DNA of 64,000 nt, taken from the NCBI GenBank assembly GCA_002726235.1, contig PBSN01000008.1, positions 510,635-574,634 on the forward strand, in the 5' to 3' direction. The translations under genes were made by a program, and so were the position numbers. The notes under the pieces are model-generated. The model saw only the letters and a program-made list of their open reading frames with translations, did not search any database and had not been told where the DNA came from. This DNA is from Nitrospiraceae bacterium. GTDB taxonomy: Bacteria; Nitrospirota; Nitrospiria; Nitrospirales; UBA2166. The first letter of the stretch is position 1; each line of letters starts with the position of its first letter. Positions 9,540 to 20,134 of this stretch are shown here, in pieces.

Positions 9540-10379
9540 CTATTCCCGTATACGCATCTGGTATTTCGAGGTGGTTTCGAAGTTTGGAACACGTATCGTC
9601 ACCAGTGCTCTGGCAACTAACTCATTATTTTCAACATACATACCTGCCACGTTATCGGGAAGAAAAAATAAAATGCGTTGCAACAATCCGATAATCCCCT
9701 GCTGGCGAGCCGCAAGGCCTTCGATATTCTCAAAGCCGATACGGCTATCTGACACATAGAAATCCATAGAGGTTAGATACCCATTGCGTTCGACTCCATT
9801 GTCAATGGACCGAACAATTTCGCCATATCCAATTTTGAGATCGACAGGGAGAATCTCCTTGCGAAAATGGTGAATGTATTGCTTGCGATAAATAAGATTT
9901 AGTCGCATGAACTTCGTCGGATCTGCTGGATCATACCGGGGAAGCCAAGCAAACGATCCGAGCTCACGTAAGGGAAGAGCCAAACCTAGATCAATGTTTA
10001 ATAACTCAATTGCAGCGTTAAGTGGATCTCCAGACGAGCACATCGCAAGGCCTTCAGCATGCAACACCTTCGACATCAGCGCGAGCCATCGCATAGCAGT
10101 TAACTCATCGCTTACAGCAGCATAAAGAAACGCCTCAATGACTCCCTGCGGTGGCGCAATATATGCTTCTGCGGGACACCACCAACGATCGGCTTCGAGA
10201 ACCGCCCCTCCCGTAAACGCACCAAGATCAATTGACGAGAAAAACTGATGCACATTGGGATAACGATTCGCATCGATCTGCTCAGCAGGTTGTCCTGCCT
10301 TTACTATTCCCATATGAGCCAACAAGATATGAGATACAACCACACATACAATCAGAAGTCTGAAATGGCATTTTCGCAT
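9540..10379 (-). CDS. Hypothetical secreted protein
   Basis: 279 aa with N-terminal signal peptide; no family recognised. Confidence 0.75.
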   Translation of the reverse strand: MRKCHFRLLIVCVVVSHILLAHMGIVKAGQPAEQIDANRYPNVHQFFSSIDLGAFTGGAVLEADRWWCPAEAYIAPPQGVIEAFLYAAVSDELTAMRWLALMSKVLHAEGLAMCSSGDPLNAAIELLNIDLGLALPLRELGSFAWLPRYDPADPTKFMRLNLIYRKQYIHHFRKEILPVDLKIGYGEIVRSIDNGVERNGYLTSMDFYVSDSRIGFENIEGLAARQQGIIGLLQRILFFLPDNVAGMYVENNELVARALVTIRVPNFETTSKYQMRIRE

Positions 10380-10546
10380 TGGATTCCTCGTTCACTAACC
10401 CAATACATAAGCTACACGCCTAAACAAAAAACGTGCCCATATGACCGCCGCCAGCACACATCAATCAAAGGTAGGTGGCCGCATTTGACAGTAAGTGCAA
10501 AGAGATTTCTTGTTTGATGCCGGCACTGACTCTCGCTATTCCAAAA

Positions 10547-11323
10547 TCACCGATCATCAAGTACACACCAGACTGGCGTGTGATCGGACGGATTTTCTTT
10601 TCCGCGTGGGCCTTTGTCAATGCCGGATTCTTGAAGTCGGTCTGCGGCTTCCGGTGAAAGTAAAAGATGATCGATTCGGAGACCATTATTCTTGTTCCAA
10701 CTCCCTGCCTGGTAATCCCAGTAACTATATACTCCTTGCTTAGGATGCAATGTATAGAACGCGTCGGTCAATCCAAGGTGGCACAGAGTGCGATATCGAT
10801 CACGCGATTCTTGATGACACACTGCATCTTCTGCAAATCCTTTAGGATCGTACACATCATCATCGGTTGGGCAAATATTAAAATCTCCCCCCAAAATAAG
10901 TACTTCCTCAGTTTCTAAGAGTTCCTTAGTGTGGGATAGAAGTCGCTCCATCCACTTGAGTTTGTACCTGAACTTTTCCGTCCCAATGGGGTTACCGTTT
11001 GGAAGATAGAGGGATGCAATACGCATTGTCCCAATTAACACTTCTAGATACCGTGCGTGAGTATCAGACGGATCACCAGGCAACACACGCTGTGTTACCT
11101 CTATCATCGGCATTGATAGAATTGCTACCCCGTTGTAAGCTTTTTGGCCAGCGACCGCTAAATTATATCCCAAGTCTTCGATTTCCTCGCGAGGAAACTG
11201 GTCGTCTGTAACCTTCGTTTCCTGAAGCAAAACAATGTCAGGCCTTGATTCTTTCAACCAAGCAAGAAGATTCGGAAGTCTCCTCCTAACTGAATTGACA
11301 TTCCAAGTAGCAATCTTGGTCAT
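10547..11323 (-). CDS. xthA: Exodeoxyribonuclease III
   Basis: 258 aa; TKIATWNVNSVRRRLPNLLAWLKESRPDIVLLQETKV, GGDFNICPTDDDVYDP, PSDHTPVW. Confidence 0.96.
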   Translation of the reverse strand: MTKIATWNVNSVRRRLPNLLAWLKESRPDIVLLQETKVTDDQFPREEIEDLGYNLAVAGQKAYNGVAILSMPMIEVTQRVLPGDPSDTHARYLEVLIGTMRIASLYLPNGNPIGTEKFRYKLKWMERLLSHTKELLETEEVLILGGDFNICPTDDDVYDPKGFAEDAVCHQESRDRYRTLCHLGLTDAFYTLHPKQGVYSYWDYQAGSWNKNNGLRIDHLLLSPEAADRLQESGIDKGPRGKENPSDHTPVWCVLDDR

Positions 11324-11404
11324 TAAAAATCCTTCATCAAACTTCAGACAGCCTCACAACGCGAAAAATGTCTATCCTACGAAGTAGCCCTTTTCAGCAT
11401 TGTG

Positions 11405-14281
11405 TCAATGTGCCTTATCCCAGGTATCGCCTACTCCAGAATCAACGACCAACGGAACATCCAATGCGACTGCTGGTAAAGCGGCAGATACCATCACTTC
11501 AGTCACGACTTCAGTGGTTTGTGTAATAGCATCCATATCAACTTCAAACAATAGCTCGTCATGAACTGTGAGAAGCATGTGGGCTTTATCAATCAACTCA
11601 TGATGCGCTAATGCAGACGGAACTCGAATCATCGCACGTTTAAGGATGTCAGCAGCAGCACCTTGAATAGGAGCGTTAATCGATGCACGCTCGGCAAAAC
11701 TTCGCTTTGCCGGATTTTTATCGAGAATGCCAGGCACATGACAACGACGACCAAATAATGTTTTCACATACCCATGTTCACGGCAAAACTGTTTGGTGCG
11801 ATCCATATATTCCAAAATTTCAGGGTAGCGTTCAAAATAAGCCTTGATATAGGAAGCGGCTTCACTCTGTTCAATCCCAAGTTGCCGCGCGAGTCCAAAG
11901 GCACTAATTCCATACACAATCCCAAAATTAATGGCTTTAGCTTTCCGGCGAACCATAGGATCCATATTTTCCACCTGAACACCGAACATTTCGCTGGCAG
12001 TCATGGCATGAATATCAACGTTGTCCTGAAATGATTGCGCTAACGCCTTGACGTTCGCGATATGAGCCAATAGTCGTAATTCAATTTGTGAATAGTCGAG
12101 CGAGAGGAGTTGACGATCTCGCCCAGCCAGAAACGTAGCTCGTATCTTCCGTCCTTCTTCCGTACGGACCGGGATGTTTTGGAGATTTGGATCGGTTGAA
12201 GATAGGCGTCCAGTAAATGCGCCAGCCATAGAATATGAAGTGTGAATACGACCTGTACGAGGGTTGATCTGTCCAATCAATGCGTCGGCATAGGTACTCC
12301 TGAGCTTCGAGATTTGACGCCATTCCATCACGCACGCTGGCAGTATATGCCCCTGTGTCGAAAGCCCTTCAAGCACATCTACACCCGTCGCGTACGCGCC
12401 AGTTTCAGTTTTCTTCCCTCCCTCAAAGCCCATCTCTCCAAAAAGAACCTCGCCTAACTGTTTCGGTGATGCAATATTAAACGGATGTCCGGCAAGTTCA
12501 TAAATTTTTGTTTCCAGAACAGCCATCCGTGTCGTGAAGTCTTCACTCAACCGTTTAAGTTCGTCTTCATTGACTTGTATTCCATTAGATTCCATGCTCG
12601 CCAGAACCGGAATCAAGGGACGTTCTAGCCGTTCATACACTGCAGTCATATGCTCTCTGACAAGTCGTGGCTTGAGAAGCCTATGCAAACGCAATGTGAC
12701 ATCAGCATCTTCAGCAGCATAGGCTAGAGCCTTGTCAAGTGGTACGTGATCAAATGTTATTTGCGATTGTCCAATTCCTACGACCTCCTTGTACTTAATC
12801 GTGGTGTGCCCAAGATGAAACTCTGCAAGCGCATCCATCCCATGACCATGGCTACCTCCATCAAGAACATAGGAGAGAAGCATCGTATCATCCACAGGAT
12901 GAATACCAACATCATAATGCGCCAATACTCGCATATCATATTTGATGTTTTGCCCAATTTTAATAACAGCAGGATCAGCAAACAGTGGCCGAATGATTGC
13001 CATTGCCTGATCCATCTGAATTTGCATTGGTGATTCTAGTTCCACACCCTTTGCTGAAGTGGAAGGGATGGGACGATGACCCAAAGGGATATAACATGCG
13101 TAGCCTGGTTCAATACTCATCGACACGCCAACAAGCTCAGCTCTCGATTCGTCCAGAGATGTTGTTTCAGTATCGATCGCGACATAACCCGCATGTCGAG
13201 CTTGACTCACCCAGTTTTCAAGTGAAGTAATCGTTTGAACCAACTCATATTTGGTTTCCTTCAAAATCACATCTTCTGGCAAAACCTCTTTATCATCAGG
13301 CACTAACTCCCCATTCGTACGCAATTGATGTTGCACCTTTGTAATGATCGACTTGAACCCTTGTTCGGCAAGAAACTGTAGCAGAACGGCTGAATCTGGA
13401 CGTCGCATAGCGAGAGCTTTTAGCGGGACGAGAATAGGAACATCATCTTTAAGCCTTACCAGCCGCTTGGAAAGACGTGCGTTTTCCACATTCTCTAGGA
13501 TACTTTCCCGGCGTTTGGGTTGTTTAATCTCTTTTGCCCGTGCAATGAGCGATTCCACATCACCATATTCGTGAATCAATTGCGCAGCTGTTTTCGGACC
13601 TATACCTGGCACTCCAGGCACATTGTCAGTTGCATCCCCTGCTAATGCCTGCACCTCAACAACCTTCTCCGGACCGACCCCAAACTTTTCAACCACCTGG
13701 GCAGGACCAATTGAACGGTTTTTGATGACATCAAAGAGACTAACCTTATCCGACACAAGCTGCATCATATCTTTGTCCGATGAGATGATCGTCACGAATG
13801 CTCCTGCTTCAACGGCCAGACGCGTATAAGTCGCAATCAGATCGTCCGCCTCAAAACCTGCCATCTCGATGCAAGCAAGGTTGAATGCCCGCGTCGCATT
13901 ACGAACCAGATTAAATTGGGGAATTAGATCCTCGGGCGGGTCAGACCGATTGGCCTTGTATGCCGCGTAGATATCGTTACGAAATGTTTTTCGGGCCACG
14001 TCAAAGATAATCGCAACATGATCGGGCTTTAAATCATCTAAGAACTTCATCAGCAGATTGGTAAAGCCAAATACCGCGTTGACCGGTGTGCCATCTGCCC
14101 TCGTGAGCGGAGGAATCGCGTAATACGACCGAAAAATAAACCATGAGGCATCAACGATATAAAGATGTTTCACGCGATGAGAGGTTCCATGAACTATGCC
14201 CCAGGTTGCTATTATGGTCCAGCGCATACCATGCCAGAACTGCGCCAAAGTGTCGAGATTTGACAACCGTTTCAACATCAC
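11405..14281 (-). CDS. polA: DNA polymerase I (5'-3' exo, 3'-5' exo and polymerase domains)
   Basis: Polymerase motifs DYSQIELRLLAHI, RRKAKAINFGIVYGISAFGLARQL, VHDELLFEV; 3'-5' exo motif AIDTETTSLD; 5' nuclease GIGPKTAAQLI. True start is probably the internal GTG at about 14173 (VKHLYIVDASW). Confidence 0.96.
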   Translation of the reverse strand: MMLKRLSNLDTLAQFWHGMRWTIIATWGIVHGTSHRVKHLYIVDASWFIFRSYYAIPPLTRADGTPVNAVFGFTNLLMKFLDDLKPDHVAIIFDVARKTFRNDIYAAYKANRSDPPEDLIPQFNLVRNATRAFNLACIEMAGFEADDLIATYTRLAVEAGAFVTIISSDKDMMQLVSDKVSLFDVIKNRSIGPAQVVEKFGVGPEKVVEVQALAGDATDNVPGVPGIGPKTAAQLIHEYGDVESLIARAKEIKQPKRRESILENVENARLSKRLVRLKDDVPILVPLKALAMRRPDSAVLLQFLAEQGFKSIITKVQHQLRTNGELVPDDKEVLPEDVILKETKYELVQTITSLENWVSQARHAGYVAIDTETTSLDESRAELVGVSMSIEPGYACYIPLGHRPIPSTSAKGVELESPMQIQMDQAMAIIRPLFADPAVIKIGQNIKYDMRVLAHYDVGIHPVDDTMLLSYVLDGGSHGHGMDALAEFHLGHTTIKYKEVVGIGQSQITFDHVPLDKALAYAAEDADVTLRLHRLLKPRLVREHMTAVYERLERPLIPVLASMESNGIQVNEDELKRLSEDFTTRMAVLETKIYELAGHPFNIASPKQLGEVLFGEMGFEGGKKTETGAYATGVDVLEGLSTQGHILPACVMEWRQISKLRSTYADALIGQINPRTGRIHTSYSMAGAFTGRLSSTDPNLQNIPVRTEEGRKIRATFLAGRDRQLLSLDYSQIELRLLAHIANVKALAQSFQDNVDIHAMTASEMFGVQVENMDPMVRRKAKAINFGIVYGISAFGLARQLGIEQSEAASYIKAYFERYPEILEYMDRTKQFCREHGYVKTLFGRRCHVPGILDKNPAKRSFAERASINAPIQGAAADILKRAMIRVPSALAHHELIDKAHMLLTVHDELLFEVDMDAITQTTEVVTEVMVSAALPAVALDVPLVVDSGVGDTWDKAH

Positions 14282-14825
14282 TCCCGCGATAAATACGAGA
14301 CTTTGTTAATTATCACACGGAGCAAATTATTACTTGGGCGCATTCTCCTGGCTGGTGGGAACCTAAGAAGAATCATACCCTTAATATCGAATAACTGAAC
14401 GGCAAATACGATGTGCCCTGTCCTCAACCTTCCCTGCTAAATATCGTGGTCAGATACGATGGTGTTTGGCAACAAGCACTTGGCACTGGAAGACGCGGGG
14501 GTGGAGGCGGAGACAGCGCGTTGGCGAATTGTCATTCACCCTGTCTCCATCTCCCCTTCGGATCTCGTTATTGTAGCCGATACCACGAATGAGATTCGCA
14601 CTGGACGTGAACACCAGCTTTTTTGAACCACCTGACGGCAACCGATAGGCCATCCCCACGTTGAAAACGCGCCTGAAATATCGTTATGATGCAACAGATC
14701 ATGACGGCTGTTTCAGACCAGACTAAGAATAAAACACCATCGCTGCCAAACTCATTTTCACGTTCTAGTCTCAAGCTTCAGGCAATAGTGTCCATACGCT
14801 GTCACCTGAATTCTAAGATCCCCCT

Positions 14826-15370
14826 ATGACCCACGACATCATTATCATTGAGGGTGGATCTGCCAGATGCGCTACGGTACGTACCGCCAGAGATGCTGGC
14901 GCAGACGTGGAGATCGTCGACCACGGCCCGCTCGGAAACCTCTGCATCCTTCGAGGATGCATGCCAACCAAAACCATTCTCCGCTCATCCGACATTATGT
15001 CACTAATGAGGCGTGCCGAGAAGTTTGGACTGCATTCCGTATCCGCAAAAGTAATATCTCTGCAATCATCGATCGCAAATCTCGCTTGATCAAAGAATTC
15101 GCAGATGATCGAATTGAGGCGCTCAATGACACGCAGTTTACGCTATATGAAGAACGCGCCTCATTTCAAACCGTTGTGTGAACCAAAAACCGGCGTGATT
15201 ATTGGCAAACACATTGTCGGACCCAAAGCCTCTGAACTCATCCATGAGTTGATCACTACTATGTATTACGAAGGCACCGTCCGAGACATTCTCCGCATGC
15301 CCCACTACCACCAACCCTTGCTAAGATCATGCCCTACCCTGCTGAAGAGCTTGTCCAACAACTTTCATAG
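14826..15370 (+). pseudogene. Decayed FAD-dependent pyridine nucleotide-disulfide oxidoreductase (mercuric reductase/lipoamide-dehydrogenase-like)
   Basis: N-terminal fragment (DIIIIEGGSA..., GPLGNLCILRGCMPTK redox CxxxxC, LMRRAEKFGL), a shifted-frame piece (DRIEALNDTQFTLYEERASF), then the C-terminal dimerisation remnant (TGVIIGKHIVGPKASELIHELITTMYYEGTVRDILRMPHYHQPLL). The central NAD/FAD region is missing. Confidence 0.85.
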
Positions 15371-15470
15371 GTCAAACACCAAACTGAGATTTAGCTGAGA
15401 ATGTCACTGCGATGGATGATGGGACGCGCCCTACGGTAAACTACAAAATGATGATCACTGGTATTCACTC

Positions 15471-16718
15471 ATGAAAGCTGCAATCATCGCACTTGGTTCT
15501 GAACTTCTCGGCACCACCAAACTCGACAAGAATTCTCTCCTCATTACTGCAATGCTTGAACGCTTTGGCATTGAGCTTATCGGAAAATCAACCATCGGCG
15601 ACAACGAAAAAACCATCGGCGACACCCTCAAACAGCTGATCCCGCATACAAACGTGATCGTCATGACCGGAGGTCTTGGGCCGACTGCCGACGACGTGAC
15701 GCGATCCGCCGTCGCAGACGCACTTGGAAAAACACTTTCGCTCGACCCAAACATCGAGGAGAAGTTACGTTGCCGCTTCGCCAGTATGGGTCGACAAATG
15801 ACAGCAGTAAACCGCAAACAGGCCTTGATGATCGAAGGCGGGACGACGCTCGAGAATGCGTATGGAACGGCACCTGGCATTCGCATTAAGCATGCAGGAA
15901 CAACAATATTTCTCTTTCCAGGAGTCCCTCAGGAAGTTGATTCCATGATTGAAAACCATCTCAGACCGTGGCTCCAAGAACATGCGTCCTCAGGTGGAAG
16001 CCAGAAAAGCATTGAGCGCGCGGTGCTAAAGATCGCGTGCCTTCCAGAATCCGAAGTTGAGCAGTGCATCCTTCCTGTCTACGAAGAATTTGGAAGAGAA
16101 TGGTTCACCATTCTCGGGTCACCGGGTGAGGTCACCCTTCACCTTAAAGCGCAGGGCCAAGAAACTCATTGCAAAACGAAACTCTACGCCATGCAAAAAC
16201 GGTTGCGCGAGTTGCTTGGAGATGCCATCTTCACCAACCGAGCAAACTGGAGTCTCGAAAAGGTGGTCGGGTACTTGCTCGCAAGTCAGAAGCGCACCTT
16301 GGCGACAGCTGAATCCTGCACCGGAGGGCTCTTAGCCGAACGGCTAACGCGCGTACCTGGATCAAGCGCCTATTTCCTCGGAGGCCTCGTCACCTATTCC
16401 CATGACTCGAAAAAAGATCTGCTTGGAATTTCAAAAGCAACAATCCAGGAACATGGGGCAGTAAGCAAAACTGTCGCAATAGCGATGGCAGAAAATGTAC
16501 TAAGACAACACGGAAGCGATTACGGAATTGGACTTACCGGAGTCGCCGGACCAGACGGCGGGAGTGAAACAAAACCGGTTGGAACCGTGCATATTGCCTT
16601 AGCCGGACCAAGAGACAAGGAGATCAACCATCAACAAAAATGTTTTCTAGGCGATCGTGATCGCGTCCGTTTTCAATCCACCCAATGGGCACTGAATATG
16701 CTAAGGCAGGTGCTTTGA
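15471..16718 (+). CDS. cinA: CinA-like protein / nicotinamide-nucleotide amidase
   Basis: 415 aa; MKAAIIALGSELLGT, VMTGGLGPTADDVTR, C-terminal TAESCTGGLLAERLTRVPGSSAYFLGG...GLTGVAGPDGG. Confidence 0.95.
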   Translation: MKAAIIALGSELLGTTKLDKNSLLITAMLERFGIELIGKSTIGDNEKTIGDTLKQLIPHTNVIVMTGGLGPTADDVTRSAVADALGKTLSLDPNIEEKLRCRFASMGRQMTAVNRKQALMIEGGTTLENAYGTAPGIRIKHAGTTIFLFPGVPQEVDSMIENHLRPWLQEHASSGGSQKSIERAVLKIACLPESEVEQCILPVYEEFGREWFTILGSPGEVTLHLKAQGQETHCKTKLYAMQKRLRELLGDAIFTNRANWSLEKVVGYLLASQKRTLATAESCTGGLLAERLTRVPGSSAYFLGGLVTYSHDSKKDLLGISKATIQEHGAVSKTVAIAMAENVLRQHGSDYGIGLTGVAGPDGGSETKPVGTVHIALAGPRDKEINHQQKCFLGDRDRVRFQSTQWALNMLRQVL

Positions 16719-16919
16719 ATACACGGCGACGTCTCCGACAGAAGCGAAGTTTCCCCATGATGTACTGGTCGAATGAGCACTAAACATGGCTTACTGCAAA
16801 AATATTTTCAAAGGCATCCTATGAGGACTGCTTCGATGCTGTAGTTTCATCCACTATTATACTTCACAGTCAATCCCAAGCCCATCATCTTTGCGGTCGC
16901 GGAACAACAACAAACACCG

Positions 16920-19364
16920 CTACTTCAAACCTACGATGGTGACGCCATCTCCTCCTTCATGCCGATCCCCAGGACGAAAACTCTCCACATAGGGAGATCC
17001 TTGCAGGTACTCCCGTAATACTTGTTTGAGCTTTCCGGTTCCATGTCCATGGATCACGCGAACGAAGTGCGCATTAGTCAACGATACCTGATCAAGAAAG
17101 TTTACCATTTCACATAACGCATCATCAGCAAACTTCCCTCGGACATCGAGATTTTCTGAACTAGGATCTATTGCACCACGCAGGAAGGGTTCGTGTATCA
17201 CTGCACGTAGCCTCAAATCGTGTTCGCCGGATGCTGTCTTAACGCGTCCACCGAGATGATTAACATCAACTGATAGCTCACGTTCCCCAATACGAACGCG
17301 CACTCGACAATTTGGCTGTGGAGGTTCACATAATGTTCCCACCACGCCCAATGGCTTGATTTCTACCTGATCTCCTGCTCGAAGTTGATCAAGTGGAACA
17401 CGGGAAAGCGGATCAGAAAAGTGATCGATCGTCTCACTCTCGATTGTAGCAAGCTGTTTTTTTGCTCTTCTAATTTCTGCTGGAGCCTTTTCTTTTTTCG
17501 TTTTCTCGAGAAGCTGATGCATCCTCCGCTTTGCCACCGCGAACTCTTCAAGAACTTTTCTACGCACATCTTTTTTTAACTCTCGTTCCGCCTCTTGAAT
17601 CTTGGTAGCCGCCTCCTGCTGCACATGCGCCAAACGCTCACTCTCTTCTCGTGCAGCCTGCGCACGCGTCAGTTCCTCCTCTAGCCAACGTTGTCGCTGC
17701 TGGAGTTCGTCCACAATTCGTGTCATCGCCTGTTCGTCTTCACTTGTCGTACCTTGCTTTGCTCGATTCAATGCATCTTCCAACAGAGTTTCATCCATCC
17801 CCAACCGCCCAGCAATATCAATCGCCGAACTTCCACCCGGAATACCAAACAGAACACGGTACGTCGGCGAAAGCGTAGGCACATCAAATTCAGCGCTGGC
17901 ATTGAGAAACCCTGCTCGTGACTGCGCAAGCACCTTGAGCCTCGGATAATGTGTTGTGACAACGACTTTCATCCCCTCTTCCGTTAGACGAAGCAGCAAG
18001 GCCTCGGCCAAGGCTGCCCCTTCTGTCGGATCTGTGGATGTGACAGGTTCATCGAGTAAGACGAGTGCGCCAGGATCGGCATGACGAAGTAATCCAATCA
18101 TCTGTGTGATGTGGGCTGAAAAACTCGATAGATCACGACTGAGATCTTGTGCGTCACCTATATCTGCATACACCTCGGGGAAAAACGCCATTTCGGATCC
18201 CGCTTCACATGGGAGAGGCAAACCCGCACGCACCATTAAGGCAAACAAACCCAATAGTTTTAAGGTCACGGTTTTTCCACCCGCATTGGGTCCGGAAATC
18301 ACAAGACCGTTGACCGCATCGTCAAGGTAGAGATCATTTGGAATGACATCGCCCTGTACCTCTTCTCCATTCCCGTTTGCAGTTAACCCCCCTTCTGCCC
18401 GTACACGCAAACGCACGAGAACCAAAAGTGGATGGCGTGCCCGATCGAGGCGAAGACGCCCGTCGGTGTTGAGACCAACAGGTTTTGCATCAAGAAGACG
18501 ACTTAACGCTGCCTTTGCGGCAATACAGTCAAATTCAGCCAAGCACACAAGATCATCGGCAATGCTCCCTGTATGAGGTGCAAGGTATTGGGAAAGATCA
18601 TTCAGAATTCTCCTAACTTCCCGCTCTACCTCTATTTCTGCGACCTTCATCTGGTTATTTCGCTCAACTAGTTCGCGCGGTTCAATAAACACCGTCGCAC
18701 CACTTGCCGACACATCATGGACAATTCCAGGCACTTGCGACCGACATTCCGCACGAACTGGCAACACATACCGACTCGCACGAAGATCAAAATACTGTTC
18801 TTGAAGAAGTTCAGAGAGCTTGGGTTTATTGAGCATCGTATCCATTCGCTTTCGAATCCGTTCTTTACAACCCCGAAGTGTCTCTATGCGCTTACTCAAA
18901 TCTGAAGTTGCGCTTGGGCGAATGTTCCCTTCCTCATCAATGCAGTGATTGAGAACGTTTTTGAGCTGCGTATGCTCACCCAAAGCACCTGCTTTTCGAC
19001 AAAGCAGCGGAAGCAACGCATGTGCAGCTGTCAACTTAACCTTGACCCCAGCCACCTGCCCAAGCACCATAGAAATCTGATGGAATTCACTCATCTCCAG
19101 CGTTCCACCTTTCTCGAGGCGTCGCAACATGGGACGAAGATCGGGAAAGGGCATCAGAGAAAACCCTTCTTTCCGATCTTGTAACACCAACATCTCACTC
19201 GTTTCACCAAGCATCTGCTCCGCGTCGGCCTTATGATCCGCGAGCCGAAGCATTCGACATAAATCCGCACCCATGGTTGAACTCGTGTGTTTGGCAAGCG
19301 AATCCAACAGTACATCCCATTCAAGAACGGTTTCGGCCTTGCGAAGAAGTGCTGATTTTGTCAC
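16920..19364 (-). CDS. mutS2: MutS2 ATPase with C-terminal Smr domain
   Basis: 814 aa; Walker A ISGPNAGGKTVTLK, Walker B ALVLLDEPVTSTDPTEG, Smr LDVRGKFADDAL...VIHGHGTGKLKQVLREYL. Confidence 0.95.
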   Translation of the reverse strand: MTKSALLRKAETVLEWDVLLDSLAKHTSSTMGADLCRMLRLADHKADAEQMLGETSEMLVLQDRKEGFSLMPFPDLRPMLRRLEKGGTLEMSEFHQISMVLGQVAGVKVKLTAAHALLPLLCRKAGALGEHTQLKNVLNHCIDEEGNIRPSATSDLSKRIETLRGCKERIRKRMDTMLNKPKLSELLQEQYFDLRASRYVLPVRAECRSQVPGIVHDVSASGATVFIEPRELVERNNQMKVAEIEVEREVRRILNDLSQYLAPHTGSIADDLVCLAEFDCIAAKAALSRLLDAKPVGLNTDGRLRLDRARHPLLVLVRLRVRAEGGLTANGNGEEVQGDVIPNDLYLDDAVNGLVISGPNAGGKTVTLKLLGLFALMVRAGLPLPCEAGSEMAFFPEVYADIGDAQDLSRDLSSFSAHITQMIGLLRHADPGALVLLDEPVTSTDPTEGAALAEALLLRLTEEGMKVVVTTHYPRLKVLAQSRAGFLNASAEFDVPTLSPTYRVLFGIPGGSSAIDIAGRLGMDETLLEDALNRAKQGTTSEDEQAMTRIVDELQQRQRWLEEELTRAQAAREESERLAHVQQEAATKIQEAERELKKDVRRKVLEEFAVAKRRMHQLLEKTKKEKAPAEIRRAKKQLATIESETIDHFSDPLSRVPLDQLRAGDQVEIKPLGVVGTLCEPPQPNCRVRVRIGERELSVDVNHLGGRVKTASGEHDLRLRAVIHEPFLRGAIDPSSENLDVRGKFADDALCEMVNFLDQVSLTNAHFVRVIHGHGTGKLKQVLREYLQGSPYVESFRPGDRHEGGDGVTIVGLK

Positions 19365-19435
19365 GGCATACGGCAGTTGCAGGTTGTAAGAGTGTTACTC
19401 TTTACAAGATTCAGAGACTTACTTACACTCTTATT

Positions 19436-20080
19436 ATGATTCCTGTTGACCTTATCATTTTCGATCTTGACGGCACCCTGATCGACTCGAAAAAAGATAT
19501 CGCCACTGCGGTCAATCTAACCCTTACTGACATGGGCATGGCAACACTCAACGAACAGGTGATCTACGGATATGTTGGCGAGGGCGTACGGCGACTCCTC
19601 AAACAATCGGTTGGTATAGAAAACCACTCACGGTGCACTGAGGCTCTGAAGATATTTCGTCAACACTATTTGGAGCATCTACTCGACACCACTCGATTCC
19701 ACCCTGGCATTGATGGCGTTCTCGCACATTTTTCCCACAAACCAAAGGCTATTGTCACCAACAAGCCAACTGACTATACCATGGCAATCCTCGAAGGGTT
19801 GGCCGTCGTCGATCAGTTTGAAATGGTAATCGGAAGCGAAGGGACTCAGGAGTTGAAACCACACCCGGCCATGATACTAAAGGCGGTAGAGGGATTCAAG
19901 GTTGATCGGTCGAAAGCTGTTATGGTCGGAGATAGCGTCCTTGACGTGCAAGCTGCACAAGCCGCAGGCACCAAGTCATGTGCAGTTGGTTATGGCATGG
20001 GTGTCCGCAGCCAGTTGGAAGCATCCCGACCTAATTTTTTTTGCGAATACGCTAAAGAGCTGACAACCCTATTTCAATAA
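19436..20080 (+). CDS. gph: Phosphoglycolate phosphatase-like HAD hydrolase
   Basis: LIIFDLDGTLIDSKKDIATAVN, KAIVTNKPTDYT, VMVGDSVLDVQAAQAAG. The ORF-track start (19277) lies inside mutS2; MIPVDLII at 19436 is the better start. Confidence 0.9.
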   Translation: MIPVDLIIFDLDGTLIDSKKDIATAVNLTLTDMGMATLNEQVIYGYVGEGVRRLLKQSVGIENHSRCTEALKIFRQHYLEHLLDTTRFHPGIDGVLAHFSHKPKAIVTNKPTDYTMAILEGLAVVDQFEMVIGSEGTQELKPHPAMILKAVEGFKVDRSKAVMVGDSVLDVQAAQAAGTKSCAVGYGMGVRSQLEASRPNFFCEYAKELTTLFQ

Positions 20081-20134
20081 TGATCTAAAATCCTCTTAGC
20101 CCCTTTCCAAAGGGAGAACCTCAAAGGAGGCTTA

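Noticed and set aside
17602-18576. + strand ORFs opposite mutS2
   Set aside because: Low-complexity antisense frames; mutS2 domains are intact on the minus strand.
19277-19435. N-terminal extension of the gph ORF
   Set aside because: Overlaps the divergent mutS2 start; canonical HAD N-terminus begins at 19436.
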